A DNA stretch of 64,000 bases. It comes from Methylovirgula sp. (GTDB lineage: Bacteria > Pseudomonadota > Alphaproteobacteria > Rhizobiales > Beijerinckiaceae). The position numbers and the translations under genes were made by a program. The stretch is from NCBI RefSeq assembly GCF_037200945.1, contig NZ_JBBCGP010000001.1, positions 3,532,501 through 3,596,500 on the forward strand. Direction: 5' to 3'. This document shows, in pieces, positions 59,894 to 64,000 of this stretch (position 1 is the stretch's first letter; the number at the start of each line of letters is the position of its first letter). The notes under the pieces were generated by a model, which was not told the DNA's origin, made no database searches, and saw nothing but the letters and a program-made list of their open reading frames with translations.

Positions 59894-61105
59894 ATGACAT
59901 TCCTTTCACGCCGGAAACTGCTTTCAACTGGCGCCGTTGCCGGGGGCATGCTGGTCGCTACGAGCCAGACGTACGCGGGCACATACGACAATGTTGGCGA
60001 CGCATCACAAACGCCGGGGCCGCACGATCCGCGCGAGGAAGCCCTAAACCCCGACGAATTGAATCCGCCGCCGACCGATCACGGCAATCTCGGCACACTC
60101 AAATATTCGTTCTCGGAAGCGCATAACCGCCACACCGATGCAGGCTGGGCGCGCGAAGTCACGGTGCGGAATTTTCCGATTTCGAAGGCGATGGCAGGCG
60201 TTGATATGCGCCTGCCGAAAGGTGCCGTGCGCGAACTTCATTGGCATAAGCCAGCCGAATGGGCGTTCATGACTTATGGCAGCGCGCGAATCACTGGCGT
60301 CGATGCGCAGGCGCGCAAATTCGTGAACGATGTGAAGGCAGGCGATCTCTGGTTTTTCCCGGGTGGCATTCCGCATTCGATTCAGGGGCTCGGCCCGGAC
60401 GGCTGCGAATTCGTGCTCGTCTTCAACGATGGCAATTTCTCCGAAGACAGCACATTCCTGCTCAGCGACTGGATGCGTCATACGCCGCCGGAAGTTCTCA
60501 CCAAAAATCTCAATGTGCCAGCGAGCGCCTTTGCCAATCTTCCGAAAAAGGATTTGTGGATTTTCAACGCGCCGCTGCCCGGCTCGCTCGGCGCCGATCT
60601 GGCCCAAAGCAGCCAGCCGTTTGTCCCCGATTCCTATTCGTTCCCGCTCATGGATCAGCCGCCGATAAGAACCAAAAGCGGCACAGTACGCATTGCCGAC
60701 AAGAACAATTTCAAAGCCTCGGACGTCATGTCGGCAGCACTCGTCGAAATCGAGCCCGGCGGTCTGCGCGAGTTGCATTGGCATCCGACATCGGACGAAT
60801 GGCAATATTACATCCAAGGCACGGCGCGCATGACCGTCTTCGCCGGTGAAGGCCGCGCCAACACGGTGGATTTCGCCGCAAGCGACGTCGGTTATGTGCC
60901 GCGCGCAATGGGCCATTACATCGAGAATACCGGCAAGGATACGTTGCGCTTTCTGGAGGTTTTCGCCGTCGGCCAATATGCCGATATTTCGCTGACCTCG
61001 TGGATCGCGAATTCGCCGAACGAACTCGTCGCTTCACATTTGAACATTGACGAGAACATTGTGCGCGGCTTGCCACGTACAAAAACGCCAGTCGTCCCCG
61101 CGTAG
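59894..61105 (+). CDS. oxdC: Oxalate decarboxylase (bicupin, Tat signal)
   Basis: The 403-residue protein has a twin-arginine signal (SRRKLLSTGAVAGG) and two cupin domains. Mn ligands of the first are His116, His118, Glu122 (HWHKPAEW) and His161; of the second His295, His297, Glu302 (HWHPTSDEW) and His341. The active-site lid reads S183-E184-D185-S186, close to the SENS lid of the Bacillus subtilis decarboxylase and keeping the essential Glu. It converts oxalate to formate and CO2. AGGAGGAAACG precedes the ATG. Tat export would place it in the periplasm. Confidence 0.94.
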   Translation: MTFLSRRKLLSTGAVAGGMLVATSQTYAGTYDNVGDASQTPGPHDPREEALNPDELNPPPTDHGNLGTLKYSFSEAHNRHTDAGWAREVTVRNFPISKAMAGVDMRLPKGAVRELHWHKPAEWAFMTYGSARITGVDAQARKFVNDVKAGDLWFFPGGIPHSIQGLGPDGCEFVLVFNDGNFSEDSTFLLSDWMRHTPPEVLTKNLNVPASAFANLPKKDLWIFNAPLPGSLGADLAQSSQPFVPDSYSFPLMDQPPIRTKSGTVRIADKNNFKASDVMSAALVEIEPGGLRELHWHPTSDEWQYYIQGTARMTVFAGEGRANTVDFAASDVGYVPRAMGHYIENTGKDTLRFLEVFAVGQYADISLTSWIANSPNELVASHLNIDENIVRGLPRTKTPVVPA

Positions 61106-61110
61106 AACTC

Positions 61111-61155
61111 AACGCTGCCGTGGAAGCGAAAGCCGAAACGGCAGCGTTTTTTTTT
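61111..61155 (+). terminator. Rho-independent terminator of oxdC
   Basis: AACGCTGCCGT and ACGGCAGCGTT pair perfectly around a 16-base loop and are followed by nine T. It lies directly after the oxdC stop and separates it from the transporter gene. Confidence 0.93.
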
Positions 61156-61314
61156 GCGCTGCAAACTGACCGATGGCTGAAGATGTGAGGACAATTATTC
61201 CTTGCCCGGCACAAGCAATTGTGCAGTTTAATTATCCGTCAAAATGCACCGAAAATGGTGCCGAAGAGGACGCGGTCGGTACACCGGCCGCTTCTTATGG
61301 AATGAGGAACGCCC

Positions 61315-62955
61315 ATGAGCACTTTGGTTTCTTCCGCACCCTCCGCGGGTGGCGGGCTTCTCGATCGTTCGCGCACCATTGCCGGGCCGCGGTTCAACCG
61401 CTGGCTCGTACCCCCGGCGGCACTCGCGATTCATCTCTGTATCGGTATGGCTTACGGTTTCTCGGTATTCTGGCTGCCGATGACGAAGCTGCTGCCGGCC
61501 GCCAACGCCGCCGCTTGCAAGGGCCAGGGCTTCTTTGCCCAGCTTGGGACGACAAGCTGCAATTGGACTGTTCCTAATGTAACGAATGTCTTTGAAATCT
61601 TCATCGCGATGCTCGGCATTTCGGCCGCGATCTGGGGTGGGTGGCTTGAACATGCCGGCCCGCGGAAGGCGGGCTTTTACGCTGCCATCTGCTGGGGCGG
61701 CGGCCTTGTGCTGTTGGGCCTCGCGGTAACGACACATCAGCTTTGGCTCATTTATCTTGTCGCAGTTTTCTGCGGAATCGGTCAGGGCCTCGGTTACATC
61801 ACGCCGGTTTCGACGCTGATCAAGTGGTTCCCGGACCGGCGTGGCATGGCAACCGGCTTCGCCATCATGGGATATGGCGGCGGTGCGATGATCGGCGCAC
61901 CGCTTGCGGTCTGGCTCATGGGCAAGTTCGGCGCCAATGGGATTCCCGGCGTTTCACAGGCGCTGATCGCGATGGGCATCATCTATTTCATCGCGATGAG
62001 CATCGGCGCTCTCAGCTTCCGCGTCACGCCGTCCGGTTGGCTCCCGGCGGGATGGACACCGCCTGCGGCGGGCACGACCAAAAGATTCATCAGTCATAAC
62101 AGCGTGCATCTCAGCCAAGCTTGGAAGACACCGCAATTCTGGTTCATCTGGGGTGTGCTTTTCTGCAACGTGACGGCCGGCATCGCGGTGATCTCGGTCG
62201 CGAGCCCGATGTTCCAGGACATTTTTGGCGCCAAACTCGTTGGTGTCGAGTCTGCCGTGACGTTGACGGCCGCGCAAAAGGCGTCGATCGCGGCCGCCGC
62301 CGCAGGTCTCGTCGGCCTCATCAGCCTGTTCAACTCGCTTGGCCGCCTCTTTTGGGCGTCGCTTTCTGACAAGATAAGCCGCAAGACGACTTATTTCGTG
62401 CTCTTCATCTTGGGGATCGCGCTTTACTGCCTGCTGCCGACGTGGGGTCATCTCGGACTCGCCGCGGCATTCGTCGCCTCCGTCTGCATCATCCTCACCA
62501 TGTATGGGGGCGGCTTCGCGACGCTTCCTGCCTATCTCGCCGATATTTTTGGCCCGCAGATGGTGGGCGCTATCCACGGCCGGCTCATCACGGCTTGGTC
62601 GGTGGCGGGCGTCACTGGGCCGTTCATCATCACTTCCCTCCGGCAATTCGGGATCGACCACGGCGTCCCCCACGCGCAGCTCTACGATATGACGCTCTAT
62701 GTCATGGCAGGATTGCTGTTCGTGGGCTTCATCTGCAATGCCCTCGTGCGCCCGGTCGATTCAAAACATTGGATGACGGATGAGGAATCGGCGCGCGAGA
62801 AGGCGCATCTTCACGAAGATAAAGTCGCGGCCGATGCTGCGACCGCAGCACGCGGCCAGTTCGGCGTCGCTGGCATCATCGCCTGGGCTGCGGTCGGCAT
62901 CCCATTCCTGATCGGGCTTTACATCGCGCTGTCTAAAGCGGCCGCGCTGATCTAG
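61315..62955 (+). CDS. OFA-family MFS transporter (oxalate/formate antiporter-like)
   Basis: The 546-residue protein has about twelve membrane spans. OFA signatures include CIGMAYGFSVFWLPMTKLL in the first span, GIGQGLGYITPVSTLIKWFP after the fourth and the MFS loop DRRGMATGFAIMGYGGG. A large central cytoplasmic loop follows span six. Family members exchange oxalate for formate or carry related acids. The GAGGAA ribosome binding site is clear. Its position after oxdC supports a substrate of oxalate or formate. Its stop codon shares the CTAG palindrome with the convergent NTPase gene. Confidence 0.9.
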   Translation: MSTLVSSAPSAGGGLLDRSRTIAGPRFNRWLVPPAALAIHLCIGMAYGFSVFWLPMTKLLPAANAAACKGQGFFAQLGTTSCNWTVPNVTNVFEIFIAMLGISAAIWGGWLEHAGPRKAGFYAAICWGGGLVLLGLAVTTHQLWLIYLVAVFCGIGQGLGYITPVSTLIKWFPDRRGMATGFAIMGYGGGAMIGAPLAVWLMGKFGANGIPGVSQALIAMGIIYFIAMSIGALSFRVTPSGWLPAGWTPPAAGTTKRFISHNSVHLSQAWKTPQFWFIWGVLFCNVTAGIAVISVASPMFQDIFGAKLVGVESAVTLTAAQKASIAAAAAGLVGLISLFNSLGRLFWASLSDKISRKTTYFVLFILGIALYCLLPTWGHLGLAAAFVASVCIILTMYGGGFATLPAYLADIFGPQMVGAIHGRLITAWSVAGVTGPFIITSLRQFGIDHGVPHAQLYDMTLYVMAGLLFVGFICNALVRPVDSKHWMTDEESAREKAHLHEDKVAADAATAARGQFGVAGIIAWAAVGIPFLIGLYIALSKAAALI

Positions 62956-64000
62956 GCGTCCGCTTTCAACGAAAAGGCCCGCGCGATCGCCGCTGTGCGA
63001 CGCGCGGCGCCGACGGTCACGAGACTGTCGAGCGACTGCGCTGTGTCGAGCCCCTGTGTCAGGCGGACACTCCCGCCTGACAGATCAAGCGGCGCATTGT
63101 CATCCCGCCAGGCAAGGGCGCGCCGCAGGACACCGATTTCATCCGGTGTGCCGCCGCTGAAGAGCGCGAGAAATAGCGCAAGCGAGCCTTTGTTATTTCC
63201 GGCCTGTCCGCGCGCGACGCGATAGAGGTTGACGAACCGCTTGACCGCGCGGGGCGTGTCACCCGCAAGCGGTGCGAGCCCTGCAAGGAGCGTGGATTCT
63301 TCCGCCGACACCGACCAATCATGCATGGGTGAGAGCAGCGCCTTCGCGGCCGGCTCCGCCGACCCGCTCCGCGCAATCAGATGCCCGACGAAGCTCGAAT
63401 AATCGCGTTTGGCAGTAACAGCATCGAGACAGAAGGGAATTTGAATCCATTTATCGAACAGAGCGGCGTCGTCCGTCAGGCGCGCCGGGTCCGCAGCGAT
63501 GATCGTCACGAATCCATTGTGTGCAAAAGCGCGATGCGCCGCCTCGAGCAACGCGCGGGCCTGCGGCGGCGGCACGGAATCAACATTGTCGAGCGCCACG
63601 AGAATACGGTCCGGCACCGAAAGCGCGCCCGTCGGTGTGCCGGCGCCAGCCTTTTGCGCACCCACGAGATAGGCCGCAAGCGAGCCGAAAAAACTTTCGG
63701 CCTGCGGTTTCGCGCCCCGGTCCGCAAACGGCGACGGCTCGCTCTGCAGCGCCCCCCGCGCGGCATTGCCAGCCCGCCGATCGGCTTCCGCCGCGGCGCG
63801 CGCAGCGAGATCGACATCGGCTTCCAGCCCATCCACGCGCCGCGTCTGATGCGCAAAAAGCTGATCGAGCGCCTGTCGCCGGGTCGCAACATCGTTTCCG
63901 AGCAGGCTGACACCGCGGAACAAAGGATTGAGAAACATCACGCCGCGGGCGATGTTGACGGCCAGAGCAACTGCCGCGCCGATATAGGCGAGTTTCGCAG
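62952..64000 (-). CDS. KAP-like membrane-associated P-loop NTPase (C-terminal part)
   Basis: The frame runs open to the end of the window, so the N-terminus with the Walker A motif is outside. A membrane segment (LAYIGAAVALAVNIARGVMM) is followed by a charged helical insert, then the Walker B strand RILVALDNVDSVPPPQAR, VTIIAADPARL and the C-terminal GDTPRAVKRFVNLYRVAR. Membrane spans between Walker A and B and the PRxxKRFxN element are typical of KAP NTPases. Some KAP proteins act in phage defence, but a single partial gene does not show this. Confidence 0.7.
   Translation of the reverse strand, partial: AKLAYIGAAVALAVNIARGVMFLNPLFRGVSLLGNDVATRRQALDQLFAHQTRRVDGLEADVDLAARAAAEADRRAGNAARGALQSEPSPFADRGAKPQAESFFGSLAAYLVGAQKAGAGTPTGALSVPDRILVALDNVDSVPPPQARALLEAAHRAFAHNGFVTIIAADPARLTDDAALFDKWIQIPFCLDAVTAKRDYSSFVGHLIARSGSAEPAAKALLSPMHDWSVSAEESTLLAGLAPLAGDTPRAVKRFVNLYRVARGQAGNNKGSLALFLALFSGGTPDEIGVLRRALAWRDDNAPLDLSGGSVRLTQGLDTAQSLDSLVTVGAARRTAAIARAFSLKADA

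Noticed and set aside
62952..64000. Reading the KAP-like NTPase as part of a phage-defence island
   Set aside because: No restriction, toxin-antitoxin, CRISPR or other defence gene is adjacent inside the window, and the gene itself is incomplete here.

Overview
The window looks like chromosomal DNA of a GC-rich alphaproteobacterium of the order Hyphomicrobiales, probably close to the Beijerinckiaceae and other methylotroph-like groups. This placement is inferred from gene content: a methylotroph-type NAD-dependent formate dehydrogenase, a SAM-II riboswitch in front of metZ, a long-form dCTP deaminase, and an oxalate decarboxylase with an oxalate/formate-type transporter. No rRNA or single-copy phylogenetic marker beyond rpsD and purB is present to settle it.

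Region by region: (1) 1-6157 holds the 5' part of a bacterial alpha-2-macroglobulin and a divergent polytopic flippase-like protein. (2) 6164-12843 holds an aa3-type oxidase operon (ctaC-ctaD-ctaG-ctaE) whose subunit II carries a fused cytochrome c domain, then an Fnr-like regulator and hemN with a perfect FNR/FixK box. (3) 13017-21175 is a complete high-affinity K+ system, kdpFABC-kdpDE, with an extra 27-residue membrane peptide at its head and a palindromic repeat between kdpC and kdpD. (4) 21205-26457 holds a second Crp/Fnr protein, a soluble globin-coupled chemoreceptor, a PilZ-like protein, tRNA-Gly(CCC) and an unknown membrane protein. (5) 26569-30969 holds a Na+/H+ antiporter, dCTP deaminase and SAM-II-controlled metZ. 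(6) 31059-37043 is a di-heme peroxidase, two membrane proteins, a cupredoxin and a large GGDEF/EAL protein. (7) 37187-40913 is housekeeping (rpe, purB) plus a ferritin-like protein, a small hydrolase and a frameshifted gene. (8) 41001-44754 is a four-gene glycosylation cluster that looks less GC-rich than its neighbours. (9) 45021-52988 holds rpsD, a MOSC/flavin reductase fusion, formate dehydrogenase, a hydrolase, a multicopper oxidase and a quinone oxidoreductase. (10) 53026-56679 is an accessory patch: one complete IS5-family element, several small orphan genes and the 3' tail of a lost outer-membrane protein. (11) 56711-64000 holds mobA, tusA, a methyltransferase, mobB, a LysR regulator, oxalate decarboxylase, an OFA transporter and part of a KAP-type NTPase.

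Several genes suggest joint function. The OFA transporter, the Tat-signal oxalate decarboxylase and formate dehydrogenase could turn oxalate into formate, CO2 and NADH. The MobA/MobB proteins and the MOSC reductase point to molybdenum enzymes. Copper proteins recur (oxidase, cupredoxin, multicopper oxidase). Oxygen and redox sensing recurs through two Crp/Fnr proteins, the FNR box and the globin sensor. No CRISPR array or obvious phage-defence locus was seen. The most unusual items are the fused MOSC reductase, the copper/heme/c-di-GMP neighbourhood with a predicted mature N-terminal histidine membrane protein, the apparently exported oxalate decarboxylase, and the sequestered ribosome binding site of the peroxidase.
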